This document shows positions 12,514 through 24,250 of a DNA stretch of 64,000 bases, piece after piece. The position numbers and the translations under genes are program-made. The stretch is from Earliella scabrosa (lineage: Eukaryota; Basidiomycota; Agaricomycetes; Polyporales; Polyporaceae), in contig JABYQQ010000020.1 in NCBI GenBank assembly GCA_022605405.1, forward strand, positions 1-64,000, in the 5' to 3' direction. Every line of letters starts with the position of its first letter. The stretch's first letter is position 1. The notes under the pieces were generated by a model, which ran no database searches, had not been told where the DNA came from, and saw only the letters and a list, made by a program, of their open reading frames with translations.

Positions 12514-14299
12514 TTAAGCCACATCGTCATTCCCGACCCACACGCTCTCCAGCGCATAGACAGCTGCGCGGACTGAGACATCCGCAGGAAGACCGGTTGT
12601 TGTCATTCTCATGACCGTCAACGGCTGAGTTGCAAAGAACGTCGCCGTCGCGCTCTGTACTCCCTCATCGATGAACACCTCGATGATGCTCCGATCTACC
12701 ACTCCCGACACCATCCACGTTCCATCGCCGCGCGGCAGCACGCTCGTCGAGAAGTTCGGAGTGAAGTCCGGATGGTCGAACCCGCGCGTTTGCCCGCGAT
12801 CGAGGACGAACATGGAACGATTCTCGCCTTCGACGGTATACGTGCACGAGATCGACTCGTTCGTGACATGGCTGAGGAACGTGATGTTCAGCGAGGCGTC
12901 GAGTCGCGAGCCATGTGTAGTGAGACCGGTGATGTTCGCCTCGAAGTACACTGCGTTGCTCTCGATAGCACTGTAGTCCACCACAAGCTCGGTCGGTCCG
13001 GCGTCCTCCGTCGCAGCGAGGCGCGCGCGGAGCACAGGCCTCAGGTCCACAGGACGAGAGACGAGGTCCCAACCTGCGCCAGAGGCGTTCGCGACGAGGA
13101 ACGCGCGTCTCGGGAGGGACATCGCGCTGCGCCAGCCTTCGCGGTCGGTCGGCACGGCCTCCGTGTACTGCCAGTTCGAGGCCCATGCAATTGAGATCGC
13201 GTCCTCGTCTTCCCTCCCGCGGCGAGGAATCCTGAAGAAGAATTGCGCGGCATAGTTGTCCTTCGCGAAGTCCGTCCAGCGTGTCTCGCGGTCGACAGGC
13301 GCGAAGTGCGTGCCGTTGAACGCGCCGACGAAGTACTGGGTCGCTGATCCGCCGAGGGGCGCGCCGGGGTTGACGCTGACGAAGAGGACGTACATGTGCT
13401 CCGCGGCGGCGGTTTGAGGAGCGTGTCGGTTGCGGACGGGCATACGGACGAGATTGGGACACTCGAACTGCATGCCCGTTGAGCCAGGATGGGTGAAGTT
13501 CGAAGCGTGCGTCCATTCCTTGAGGTCCGGGGACGTGTAGAACCCGATCGCCAAGTCCTCCGCATATGCGATAGCCATAACCCACCGTTGGGTCTCTTGG
13601 TGCCAGGTGACTTGGGGGTCGCGGAACTGGGTAGAGTTGACGTCGAGGACGGGGTTCCCCGCGTAGCGCGTGAATGTGTAGCCACCATCAAGCGAGTACG
13701 CGATCTCCTGCACCTGAGCGCGGGGTGTGTTCAGCGTGTAGATGGCGACGACACCGTTCCTCTGGTCGGGGAAGAAGCCAGAGGTATTGTTCACATCGAC
13801 GACCGCTGAACCGCTGAAGACCTGAGTGTCAGGCGTGGGTGGAGAGATAGCGATAGGGTGGTTAACCCAGTAATAGAGATCGGGACTCGTCGCATGGCCC
13901 CAGTGCTGGTTGCCAGCGACAAGTCCGTCGGGGTTATCTGAAGATCTGTCAGTGGTATGACTCTGAAGAAACATGGTACTAGTACCTACACTGATAGTAG
14001 AGATGGTAGGTACCCTCTGCGTCCAAGAACAGCCCGTTCGGGTCGTTCATGAAATTCTACATCGTGAGACCATTGAACGATGACCTTTTGACCCGAGGCT
14101 AGTGAGTGGAGGTAACGCTCACCTTTGGAGGTGAGAAATGAATTTGAGGTCTATATGCTCCTTCATATAGTAGGCCGCCTGTCGTAGTGCGATCATCTTC
14201 GTCGACTTCAACGTTTGGGGCCGTCGCCATCTTATTGACCACCGCTCTGCAACTAACGGTGAAGAATAGGGCGACGAGTACAAAATACACGTGCATCAT
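12514..14299 (-). CDS. Secreted GH32 invertase / beta-fructofuranosidase (copy a)
   Basis: Glycoside hydrolase family 32, retaining, predicted to act outside the cell on sucrose or fructans. The start at 14299 gives MMHVYFVLVALFFTVS, a clear signal peptide; an intron joins HFSPPK to the nucleophile block NFMNDPNG (Asp nucleophile). A second intron (about 13933-13989) joins HLYYQ to the YNPDGLVAGNQHWGHATS segment. The catalytic signatures follow: FSGSAVVD, QFRDPQV (RDP transition-state Asp) and FECPNL (acid/base Glu). The C-terminal beta-sandwich contains DRSIIEVFIDEG, typical of the family. About 550 residues, normal length. It is paralogous to the gene at 16247-17987, with an F-box gene between. 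Invertase versus inulinase cannot be separated by eye. Confidence 0.93.
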
Positions 14300-14345
14300 T
14301 CGAGACCCAACGAAGGTGATCGGTAACGTAGGAAACAGAGGGCCG

Positions 14346-14353
14346 CTTATATG
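14346..14353 (-). promoter_or_regulatory. TATA-like element of GH32 copy a
   Basis: The minus strand reads CATATAAG, about 48 bp upstream of the ATG at 14299. Confidence 0.4.
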
Positions 14354-14471
14354 TATGCAATCCAGAGCGGCTACACTAGTCACGAGTGCTGCCCGGCGGC
14401 CAGGTTCCTTGCTCAGATGGTCCCCAGCTTCGGCCGACGTGTGCAATAGAATCAGGAGTTATAATGAGAAG

Positions 14472-15922
14472 TTAGGATACCTGTTTCGAAGCTGTAACGG
14501 GTTCAAATGGCACAGAGGACTTCTGAGGATCCTCAACTCCGAGATCATTCTCCCCAGAAGCGCAGACTGTGGTTCGAAAGGTCAGCCAGCCAGACGCCCG
14601 AACATGGACGACAGACAACATACTGATATCTTTGAAGGTCACTCGGAAGAAGCCCACTTCGAGCAGCCTGGGATATGCTCTTCTAGTCTCTGTCTCCATC
14701 GCCGAGAATAGAGTGGATACGTGCTCTCTGAAGACCTCTTCATTAAAGTCCAGGGCATGGCTGATGCGAATTATCAGATGAACATGCCTGAGAGCTTGCA
14801 GCACTAGTTGCGCTTCGGGATCCGGTATGGGAAGAGGAGACAGGCGAGAGAGATCGAGGAACGAATCTAGTGTGATGACATCGTCATAGACGAGATGATT
14901 CAAAACGGGTGTTGTGGCATGTCGCACAAGTGTGGCTAGGAAGGTACCACGCCGCACATGCGGGTCACAGGCAGAGAAGCTGGTTGTCAAGAATCGGAGG
15001 CGTGAGAGATGAATGACCTCCGCATCATCATCGATCGCTTCTGTGTGACGAAATTAGATCGTTTCTGAGCGAGGAATGCTAGTAACTCTCACTTTCCCAA
15101 TTGTCGTTCGTTGGGGACACCGTCAAACTCACAAGCCATGGAGCAAATAACCTGATCATCGCCCATGACAGCTTGGGAACACCGTCTCCCTGTCCGAGCG
15201 ACGATCAATACAGGTTGGTGTCAATCGCGTCGCATCACGCTCACCGTCCACATGTCATATGCATCTCCTACTGCAAGGCAGGTTATGGAGGGGAGTCGAC
15301 GAACAATCCGTTCAAGATGATCGGCAACCAAGGGGCCGTGCACCTCGACGGTGAACATCGCCAGAGATCGTAAACTGAGTAAACCAGACAGCAATCGGAG
15401 CAGATGGCCCAGCGTCGGAAACACTGTGTGCACGAGCTCCAAGGCAACGAGTTCACGGAAGGTGGTGACGGCCGCGAAGAACGACCTGTGGAGGGTCAGT
15501 CGGGATGGGTATAGTATGCGTCCCCGATTTGTTGGAGGCGGCGCGCCGTGGAAGGACAGCGACTCGAGGTTCGGCACCTTGCCGCAAAGCAACACTCCCA
15601 CGTTTTGCAGGGCACAGGGCACAGGGACCAATGACCATGCTGGATGCACGATCTGGACGGCCTTGATGAATTGCGATAGGTTAGGGTGCGCGACCAGAGT
15701 GCGCTCCAACAGGTGGAGGGTTTGTTCGAGTCCTCGGCCCGCCTGGTAGAAATATATGGTGTGGTAGAGATGGATCCGACTCGTCGGGGTCCATGCACGG
15801 CAGGTGAGAGCGCAGTTGTACAATGTGCGGTTCCGGAGCCGCCAGGAGATGGGTAGCTGTGGGACGCAGGCAATCACGAACTCAAATACCTCGGTGGGGA
15901 AGGTGCTCGGCTGCACAGACAT
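14472..15922 (-). CDS. F-box/LRR-type protein
   Basis: A probable substrate adaptor of an SCF ubiquitin ligase. The start at 15922 gives MSVQPSTFPTEVFEFVIACV, then a divergent F-box with ALTCRAWTPTSRIHLYHTI (about residues 8-55). Leucine-rich stretches follow, such as FRELVALELVHTVFPTLGHL and LERIVRRLPSITCLAVGDAY. Introns at about 15180-15240 and 15038-15090 join GDGVPKLSWAMIRLFAPW, then AIDDDAEVIHLSRLRF, to a last exon ending SKQVS. Polypore genomes carry many such fast-evolving F-box genes; the target is unknown. It lies between the two GH32 genes on the same strand. Family assignment rests on the N-terminal motif and architecture and is fairly secure. Confidence 0.75.
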
Positions 15923-16246
15923 GGCGGTGTGGAGGGAGTCGGCCTGAATGAATCGGTCAGAACGAGAGCAGCAGATATAGGTCTTGATCTAGTATAGTTC
16001 TGTCACAAACTGACGGCGCAGCGCCTCAAGAACCACCTCGGTTTGCACAATTGTCCAAAAGCATTGATCAGACTTGACGCATGGTATCTATGACCCTCGA
16101 GCGTGAGTTGAAAGTAGCGTGGTATATTCACGAACGACTTACGAGACCCTCAGACTCGAACGTATTGAAGGAATAGATATATGACTGAGGCGACAGGCCG
16201 CCTATGCCCCTGCTTCCCGCCTTTGCCCCTTTCCTCCCACACAGCC
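15923..16246. other. Short intergenic region
   Basis: This 324-bp stretch holds the F-box gene 5' flank and the GH32 copy b 3' flank. I see nothing else in it. Confidence 0.5.
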
Positions 16247-17987
16247 TCAAGCTCGAGACGCATCCCCGGCCCACACGCTCTCGAGCGCATACACAGCCGC
16301 ACTCACAGAAACACCTGGCGGCATCCCCGCAACAGTCACCCTCACAAGCGTCAGCGGCTGCGTCGCGAAGAACGTCGCCGTCGCGCTCTGCACGCCCCCA
16401 TTCACGAACACCTCCACGATGCTCCGGTCCACCACCCCCGCCAGCGCCCACGTCCCGTCCCCGCGCGGCAGCACGGTCGTCGAGAAGCTCGCAGAGAAGT
16501 TCGGGTTGTCGAACCCACGCGTCTCCCCGCGGTCGAGCACGACGCCGAAAGGCCCTTCGCCTCCGAAGGAGCACGCGCACCAGACCGACTCGTTCGTCGC
16601 CGGGCTGAGGAACGTGATGTTAAGCAGGGCATCGGACGGCAAGGGATCGGCGGGCAGACCGGTGACGTTCGCCTCGAAGTAGACCGCGTTGCTCCCGACA
16701 GCGCTGTAGTCCACCACGAACGGTTCCGCGCCCACATCCTCCGTCGCAGCGAGGCGCGCGCCTCGCACAGGGCTCAGGTCCTCAGGACGCGAGACGAGGT
16801 CCCAGCCCGAGCCACTGGGGTCCGCGACGAGGAAGGTGCGCCGGGGGAGGGACATCGCGCTCCGCCAGCCCTCGCGCTCGGTCGGGACGGCGCCCGCGTA
16901 CTGCAGGTTGGCCGCCCACGCGATCGAGAGCGCGTCCTCTTCGTCTGGGATCCCGTAGAAGTACTGTCCCGCGTAATTGTCCTTTGCGAAGTCCGTCCAG
17001 CGCGCCTCGCGGTCGGCAGGCGTGAAGTGCGTCCCGTTGAACGCGCCGACGAAGTACTGCGTGGCGGAGCCGCCGGGCGGCGACGCGCGGGGGTTCGTAC
17101 TGATGAACAGGACGTACATGCGCTCCGCCGAGGCCGAGGGGAGGCCGGGGATCTCGGGCTGGGGTGCGGCTGTTGGGTCGCGCAAGGGGATTTGGACGAG
17201 GTTCGGACACTCGTACGCTGTGCCGGGCGCGGCGGGTTGCGTGAAGTTTGATGCGTGCGTCCAGGTCTTGAGGTCTGGGGAGGTGTAGAACCCGATCGTG
17301 GACTCCAGCGCGTAGGCTATAGCCATGACCCAGCGCTGGGTGTCTGGGTGCCAGATCACCTTGGGGTCGCGGAACTGGGGAGAGTTGATGTCGACGACCG
17401 GGTTTTCGGCATATCGTGTGAATGTGTGACCGCTGTCGAGCGAGTACGCGATCTCCTGGACTTGGGCGCGGGGCGTGTTAAGGGTGTAGATGGCAACGAC
17501 GCCGTTGGTTTGGTTCGGGAAGAAGCCAGAGGTGTTGTTGACATCCACGACGGCGGACCCACTGAAGACCTGTGTGTCGTTGGTGGGCGGGAAGATGGCG
17601 ATGGGCTGATTGACCCAGTGGTAGAGGTCGGAACTCGTCGCGTGGCCCCAGTGCTGGTTTCCACCCACGATACCGCTGGGATTATCTGGAGACGTATCAG
17701 TACAGATCGGCGGTGACAGATGGATACTGACATTGGTAGTAGAGATGATAGATTCCACTGTCGTCTAGAAAGAGTCCGTTCGGATCGTTCATGAAGTTCT
17801 GCAAACCCTTTGGGTGAGACAGGGAACATACAAGGTTAGCGGATGGGGCCGCGCTCACCTGCGAGGGCGAGAAGTGAACCCGCGGCCTAAATGGGCCATC
17901 GTACAGTGCTGCCTCGTCCATCCTAGATGATGTTGCACTCCAAACACCAAACTGCGTTATGAACCATAACCCCAACCTCAGCGCCAT
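16247..17987 (-). CDS. Secreted GH32 invertase / beta-fructofuranosidase (copy b)
   Basis: Paralogue of the GH32 gene at 12514-14299 with the same domain order. The start at 17987 gives MALRLGLWFITQFGVWSATS, a signal peptide. An intron (about 17798-17859) leads to the nucleophile block NFMNDPNGLFLDD, and another (about 17683-17733) joins HLYYQ to the DNPSGIVGGNQHWGHATS segment. Catalytic signatures QFRDPKV and YECPNL are present, as is the beta-sandwich motif DRSIVEVFVNGG. The 3' half is more GC-rich than copy a. Exon boundaries are shared with copy a, so the pair arose by duplication of an intron-bearing gene rather than retroposition. Both copies look intact and probably act on sucrose or fructan at the hyphal surface. 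Confidence 0.93.
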
Positions 17988-19637
17988 GATTGGGATCTAG
18001 AGGGATGGCATGGGATTGGGGAAAGAGGACAGTGTTTATGTAGACCAGAGCCCCGAGTGGATATGGTCACGAGTACTCTGCGGGCTCCAATGTTCGTTGG
18101 CTGAGGGCTCATGTTCTTCTTCGATATCACCCCGCTAGACAGATGAACCAAGAGGTGAGCGAACTACTGACTGGACACTACTGAACACCGAAGCGATCGC
18201 TTTGAACCCGTGATGCTGCCATAGCATGCGGTGTCGTTCGGTCGTCGTCCGTTCGCATCTGAAGAACCCGAACTGCGTTGGCATTCAATCATGAGACATG
18301 AGACGATGCGTCATAACCTACGTTCTGATACTGTTGTTACTTGGTAGTCACAGGATCAATCCCAAGCACGGGAGTCCCAGGGTGAAGTCATTCACGCTTC
18401 GGATGTATGGCGGGTATAACTGTGTATAGAATCGAAATGTGGGTTAGAAACGCGCACCTGACTCCCCCTTGCATCCATAGCGCATCCCTTCGCAAAATCG
18501 ACCATCCATGCTCAGGCTTGACAAACGGACACGTGCGGCAGGATCCTCATCAACGACACCGGGTGACACCGAGCCTTGCTAGAGAGGGAGAAGGCCAAGT
18601 GGGGCCTGTTAGTCCTGCACCCGACCGCGTGGCATACCCTTCATGGATTGACCATCCAGTGCCCACTTCAGTGTATTCCCCAGAACACTGCCAACGCAGA
18701 CATCCACGCTGAACAACCACGCTGGGCATCACCAGGGCAGACTGTTCGATGCGCAGCTCTGCGATGCGCAGCTGCGACTCTCGAGACGGGATGCACTCAC
18801 CTCTGTGGCTGTTCCAGACAACGAGATATTCATCGGAGTAATGTGCAGGCCGCAGCATCGCGAGCCAAGTCATACTTGGGTATACCATCGCGCGAGCAGG
18901 CTGGAAATGCGGTAATGGGCCGGATATCGTTGATCACATCGTCGTATAGTCTAACTGACTGCCCTGCATCCTCGATGGACTCCTTGCATGTACCTCAGAG
19001 AGGGTAGGACCAGCCTGGGCCTCGTTGGACAGGCCGTCGGAGATTGTTCACAGGTCAGCCTGGACACATTCGAGACGCATACACCCATCTTGCTCATTAC
19101 CAGCGCTGCCCGTGAACCTATATGCAGGCTTGAGATCCTCCGGTTGCCAGGGTCGACGGGGAGAAGGCGTACTTACCTCACCGTACATCCCCGTACACTC
19201 CGAGTGTTGAGACGGATATCTTCCCCAGCTTCACCACGACCATGACCACAAGTTGATGAGCGTGGACCCAGGCGTATCAGCATACGCCGCGCAACGTAGG
19301 ATTGCAGCGAGCTCTGGGCGTGCATAGCATTCGGAGAGAAGGAGGGAAGAGTCCGACGGGAGAGCAGAGCGCAGGGCAGGCGCAGGGTCGCGCAGTTTGA
19401 GCGCAGCAGACAAGCACAGCCGCTTCGAGCCGTGCCCGCGTTCTTCTTGCACGCCCGCCGACATGCATTCCACACTCGCCACAGGCCTCCTCCCGCTGCC
19501 CAGCCGCCCTCTGCATTTTACCGTCTACTCTCTCCAGCCCGACTAGCACCAGCAGATCCCCTTCAACACATACAGATAGGAGCACTCGCATTCCAGATCA
19601 AGACAGCATATAGCGAGACGCAGCAAAGTTCGAGGCG
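17988..19637. other. Gene-poor intergenic region with one F-box-like fragment
   Basis: About 1.65 kb without a complete gene. The only coding-like part is a short minus-strand fragment near 18850-19000, listed separately. The last part is the promoter and 5' leader of the gene at 19638. Confidence 0.45.
18850..19010 (-). pseudogene. Possible F-box gene fragment
   Basis: One minus-strand frame reads ESIEDAGQSVRLYDDVIND, continues through KYDLARDAAACTLL and stops right after. This resembles the start of fungal F-box proteins, where a CRAW-type motif normally follows such an ACTLV segment. No start codon in frame, no LRR continuation and an immediate stop suggest a relic. Weakly supported. Confidence 0.25.
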
Positions 19638-21678
19638 ATGAGCTTGGATCAGGGCATCTTCTCGCTCAACGTCACCCAACGCGAAGACGACCGCACCATC
19701 GTTGATCTCATCGACTCGAAAGGCGTCGCGCAATACACCAAGAGGCGGTTGCCGGGGGTCGAATACAAGATCGAAGTGTACGGTGCGTATGCGAAGCGTA
19801 AACCCGCCCGCGTAAGGCTTTCACTGATCGTCCATGGGCACGCTGCACCCGTGCACCTGATGCGTGCATGCAGACTCGCTATCCGAGGGCCTCCTCGCCA
19901 CCGTGAGCGCGCCGAATGCAACGAGCAAACACAAGACCGTCCAGCTGCACAACCCGGACAGCATCGTCGAGCTCAAGCACACCGGGACCCTCACCTTCAA
20001 ATGGGGATTCAAATGGGAAGAGTGAGTCTTCGTTCTTTTGTATTCCCATCTTTGTACAAACTCGAGCGTGGCCTGGGCACAGACACGAGTTCGAGTGGAA
20101 GCGCGAGGAGTGTTACATCATTCGCAAGCCCGACCCCGCCGTGCTCATCGCGTCGACCAAGGAGCCCCCAGGGAGGCTCCAGACACGAAACGTGCAGCTG
20201 CTCTACTACAACATCAACCGGTACGCACACGCCACAATGACTGCTTCCCCCCTCCATGTTGTAACCACGTATCGTGCACGACCAGCTTCGACATCCACGA
20301 CCTGAAAGGCTTGGAGATCGTCATCCTCACCGCGCTCCTCACCTTCCAAGACCTGAACGAGACCTACCATGCGTCTCGCGAAGGAAGCACATCCGTCCCT
20401 CCAGTATCTTCCCCTTCGACGTCTGCGGCCGGCGCCGTGCCTCCCGCCCTACCTCCGAAACCAGAGCCGCGTCAAGGCGTGGAGCGCGTCGCGGAGATGC
20501 ACGCAGTGCGCACCGCGCAGGGCGAGGGTGATGCGAACGAGATAGAGGTTGCGGAGGAATGCACCATTGACGACTACGCGCAGTACGCGGAACGACTGTT
20601 GAACGTGAGTGATGCCCAGTTTCGGCTGATGTACGCATTCCAGTATTGAACGATGGGCACTGTGATAGGACGAGGCGATGCTGTTTGTCTCCATCCGGTC
20701 TGCGTCAGCAGCGCAAGTGCCGAAGGTGTTGCGAGTGGTTGAAGAGACGAAGCGGCTACGACACAAGTCTGGTGAGTCTCCTCCATCAGTTGGTGTTGGT
20801 GTGTTGGTGTGGCCCGCTAGAACTCGGCGTGTTCATCCCCAGGAATTGCGGAGGACGAAGAGCTGCACCAATATGTCATCTACGACACTGAGAAGACGAC
20901 GCCACGCAAGGGCCCCCGGCGCATCAATCTCGACGACCCCGACCCGAAGAAGGGGAAGGACAAGGACAAGTACGCACCCCCGACAAGCCTCGTCGTGCAC
21001 CTCAGCAAGATCGACATGCCAGAGCTGCGCCCAAGGGCCCTCGCGGGCTCGCGTCGTCCGTCCGAGACCGGCTCCGCGCGCGCGAGCTCCCCCGATCGAC
21101 CAGCGCAGGAGCTGTCCGAGAAGGAGCGGCGGCGACTCGAGAAGGAGAGCAAGAAAGCGGAGAAGCGCGCGAAGAAGGAGAAAGAGAAGGAGAAGGAGAG
21201 CAGAGGAGACAAGCCCCCCATCCCCACCCCCACCTCCGTCCCTCCGCACCCGCACAAGCTGAGCAAGCCGACGGGCAGCTATCACCACCCCGCGCACCAG
21301 GTGCACCCGCACCAGCCGTCGCCGTCGCCCGCGCAGCTGAACAACCCCGCGATATACGCCGCGCCGCCCCCGCCCCCGCCCCCGCCGCGGCACACGCGTC
21401 CGCGCCCGGTGTCGATGGCTATCCCGATGCCGACCGCGCAACCAGGCGCAATGTCGTTCTACGGGTCTGGGATGCCTCCGCCTCCACCGCCGCCTTCGTC
21501 TGGGCCTGGGGCTGGGAACCAGTCTCCGCTTGGGGGCCCGAGCTCGAACTACCAGCCGGGGTACCTGTCGATGTCGCCTGATGGCGCTGGTGGCGGGGGA
21601 CGGCCGACCTCGTTCTTCCAGTCGTCGAGCGGGAAGGGCCCGGTGTCTGCGCTGCTGGACATGTGGTCGAAGCATTAG
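19638..21678 (+). CDS. Conserved fungal protein of unknown function, Lys- and Pro-rich C-terminus
   Basis: The start at 19638 gives MSLDQGIFSLNVTQRED, then a compact N-terminal domain of about 200 residues joined over several short introns: RRLPGVEYKIEVY, LSEGLLATVSAPNATSKHK, GTLTFKWGFKWE, HEFEWKREECYIIRKPDP and GLEIVILTALLTFQDLNE. It is beta-rich in appearance and recalls tubby/LURP-like folds, but that is only a guess. A helical part (DEAMLFVSIRSASAAQVPKV, VVEETKRLRH) follows. The C-terminal third is low-complexity: an acidic/basic stretch with SEKERRRLEKESKKAEKRAK, a Pro-rich run (PPPPPPPPRHTRP) and Ser/Gly-rich sequence ending DMWSKH. Likely intracellular since no signal peptide is seen. 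The gene is convincing; the function is not known to me. Confidence 0.8.
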
Positions 21679-22467
21679 GGGGCAGTTTGTTCAGGTGAGT
21701 CTCGTCCTGTCTTGTCATCGTGTTGTAGGCTTGTAGCTGAGTGCCAGGCTCCAGTATCGTGATGCATCGCGCCTGCATACTATGTAGAGTGTGAGAACAA
21801 GACCGAGCCCGGACCGTTGTGTATCTTGTTGGTTTGCTTGTGTGTACCGTACCTCTACTTACCCACTTGTTCGTATGTTGCTAGATCATCCGCTTCCAAC
21901 CTCTGACTGCGAGCTGTGCGCGTCTGGAATGTTAGGACATACTAACTGCGCTCAGGAACGTCGAGCGATCGCTTGACCACGAGCACATGGGGTTACATGC
22001 TCACAACTTATAAGTTCCAGGCGCAACTTTGTGTCCGCGAAGTTCAATGCGGCAGCCGTCCCAAGGAGTCCCAAGGCCGAACGTCGACACCCCGAAGGCG
22101 AAAGCGAGGACAGACGGGGTTATATACAGTCCCTCTGGCCTGGGTCGTGGGTCAGACGAGCCCACGAGCGGCGATGGCATCAACGTGCTGCCCGCGGGAT
22201 GAGGTCAGACCTGGTCAGTCCTCCCCTCTCTTGACGTCGACTTTCACGGCTCGCCCTTCCTTCGATCCTTCGCTCGCACATGAGCGCGGCGCGTCGTTGC
22301 CGACGGTGAGAACGCCTTGCTGGGGCTCTCCCGCGCGCGACGTCGCAATGGAGACCGAGGCCCCAGAGGGCGGTTTCATTTGGTCAATTGAATTCGGAAT
22401 GGTCTCCAGCCTCCCGGCTTGTTGCTCAATGAGTGCGCGATCGTTCCTGATCGGGGTGCTGTCATTG

Positions 22468-22499
22468 GCGCAAATGCCCGCGCGCGACATTTGCGCGAC
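22468..22499. repeat. Perfect 9-bp inverted repeat / hairpin
   Basis: GCGCAAATG (22468-22476) is followed 11 bp later by its exact complement CATTTGCGC (22488-22496), so the stretch could form a hairpin. The right arm lies inside GCGCGACATTTGCGCGAC, which recurs near 23367. Confidence 0.5.
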
Positions 22500-23339
22500 G
22501 CGGCCGGCGTAAGTGCTATTTATGTGTAATCTGGCGTTTCCCATCCGGCTTGGCAGATGCTGTCTTGTTGATGTCCCCCGCTGTGGGTGTGTCAGGATGT
22601 CTGCCAGCAGCCAACGTGTACGTGCATAGTACACACCTCATGAGTTCTTCAGCCCCGAGCGAGTCTGAATTCGAGTCTGAAGCTGCTCTCCGTGCGCCCG
22701 GGGGCTGGGCAATGTAGCAATGACGTGCACTGACAGTTCGTCGTGATCGCAGGACTCCATTCAACATTGGCGCAATTGGAATTGGAATCCAGTACTTACT
22801 CGATGGCGGTCCAGAACATCCGGCCCCCGTGAGGTCAGTGGCCCACCACAGCCGCACACGGCCATCTGCTATCTGCCCACATGCGACGAGCAACACCGAT
22901 ATCGAGCCTGTGGCATCCATGGCAACTTTTCTCCAATGCGGGGCGCCCGCCGGAAAGATGCCGCCCTCCCACCGCCGATGCGATGCGTTCGACCTTTCCC
23001 GACATCCAAATCGCCTGCAGGAGGTGTATCGCCAGTCGGCAGTCCTGTCAGGCATGCCTCTCCGCACCTTGTGCTCGCGCGGCCAGCCTGGGATCGTTGA
23101 TGTGGGGGATACGTGTGCCGATGGGCACACACAGTACAGTGGTACGTGCGCTCCGATGCGGTCCTCCCAATTCCTCCACGCTCCCAGCATCACTCGTGAG
23201 GCATCAGGGCCACCCTGTGGAAGTACATAGTAGCCCTGGGCGTCGGCCGACAGGGAGAACGCAACCATCGTTGCACCTCGCGCCCAAACGCGAGCAAGAA
23301 ATCGGAATGGCGGTGTGTCTTGCCGGGCGGCCGGAGTTT

Positions 23340-23420
23340 GGGACAAACAGGGTATTCAGAATGGACGCGCGACATTTGCGCGACATCAGCGGTGATTGCA
23401 GCCGACCTGTGGTTTGTCCG
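23340..23420. repeat. Second copy of the GCGCGACATTTGCGCGAC motif inside a small inverted repeat
   Basis: The motif found near 22485 recurs near 23367-23384. It is flanked by GGACAAAC (about 23341) and GTTTGTCC (about 23412), which are exact complements. No coding role is apparent. Confidence 0.35.
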
Positions 23421-24047
23421 TGGTCGGAGGCTCGTAGCCTTTGCATGAGCTTCAACCCCACCTTCGAAGCTTTGGACCCATTCTTCCTGCTGCTCCGGGG
23501 AGACTGTCAGGACGTTGAAAGGAGACAGCTTGACAAGAGACACCGACAGGCCCAGCGGCAGAATCTGCCTCGGAGGCAGTGATCCGTACGTGCGAGCCGC
23601 GGATCTGAATTGGGCCGTCCTCCTCCTCTCCACGTGCGCGCGCCCATGACGAAACCTGGAGAACTCGGAGAGTCGGAGGCATTGGTAGAGGACGGCGCGC
23701 CCTGCATGCCTACAATCAAGCCAGAATGGTCACGATCTGCCGCAGAGTCGGTGCAGACAGAGCCTCGGCCTGACGCTCGTCCTCTCAGGCTTCAGAGCCG
23801 CTCAATGAGCTGCCCTGAAACGCAACGCAAATGCGGACGAACGCTGTTCAGATGGGTCGGACGGCTGATGTCCGCCTCGCGCGCACCAATCGCTGCGCAC
23901 GGACCACGAACCTTGACTCTTTCGGCCGCTTTGCCGCACACCGCCCTTCTCCATTAGGCGCATCACGCCTCCGACCCGCGCGCCGGGCACTCTCCATCTC
24001 CCATCCCGATCCCATCGGCCGCGAGGGGCCACACAAAGCAGATTGGA

Positions 24048-24053
24048 TATAAA
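24048..24053 (+). promoter_or_regulatory. TATA box of CBM19-type gene copy 1
   Basis: TATAAA lies within GGATATAAAGCAAGAC, about 200 bp before the ATG. The same block is conserved in inverted orientation upstream of copy 2 (36976-36981), which supports function. Confidence 0.55.
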
Positions 24054-24250
24054 GCAAGACCCAGACGGCCTTGTTCCCTCGTTCGGTTTCTCCACCGCAC
24101 GCCCCTTACTCCTCTTCCTCCTTCTCGCGATCCGGGATCGCTCGCAGACCATCGACTTCTACTTCCTGCTTGTGGCCCAGTGTCCAACGCCCCCGTCTCT
24201 CCTTTCCAGCGTAGATCGCGCCTAATTACGACCAGATATCAGCAACAGAC

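Larger units (their letters stand above)
21679..24047. other. 2.4-kb intergenic region with short palindromes
   Basis: Overlapping ORFs occur, the longest 276 codons on the minus strand at 22516-23346, but none shows a domain or a convincing coding pattern. A repeated motif GCGCGACATTTGCGCGAC occurs near 22485 and 23367, the first with an inverted partner (see repeat entries). The end is the promoter region of the CBM19-type gene. Confidence 0.45.

Noticed and set aside
16181..17251. 356-codon plus-strand ORF opposite GH32 copy b
   Set aside because: Antisense of a GC-rich catalytic-domain gene whose motifs are unmistakable on the minus strand.
20833..21675. 280-codon minus-strand ORF
   Set aside because: Antisense shadow of the low-complexity C-terminal exon of the gene at 19638-21678.
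22516..23346. 276-codon minus-strand ORF in the 21.7-24.0 kb gap
   Set aside because: It overlaps other long frames on both strands in GC-rich DNA, has no recognisable domain or intron context and an atypical residue mix; probably chance.
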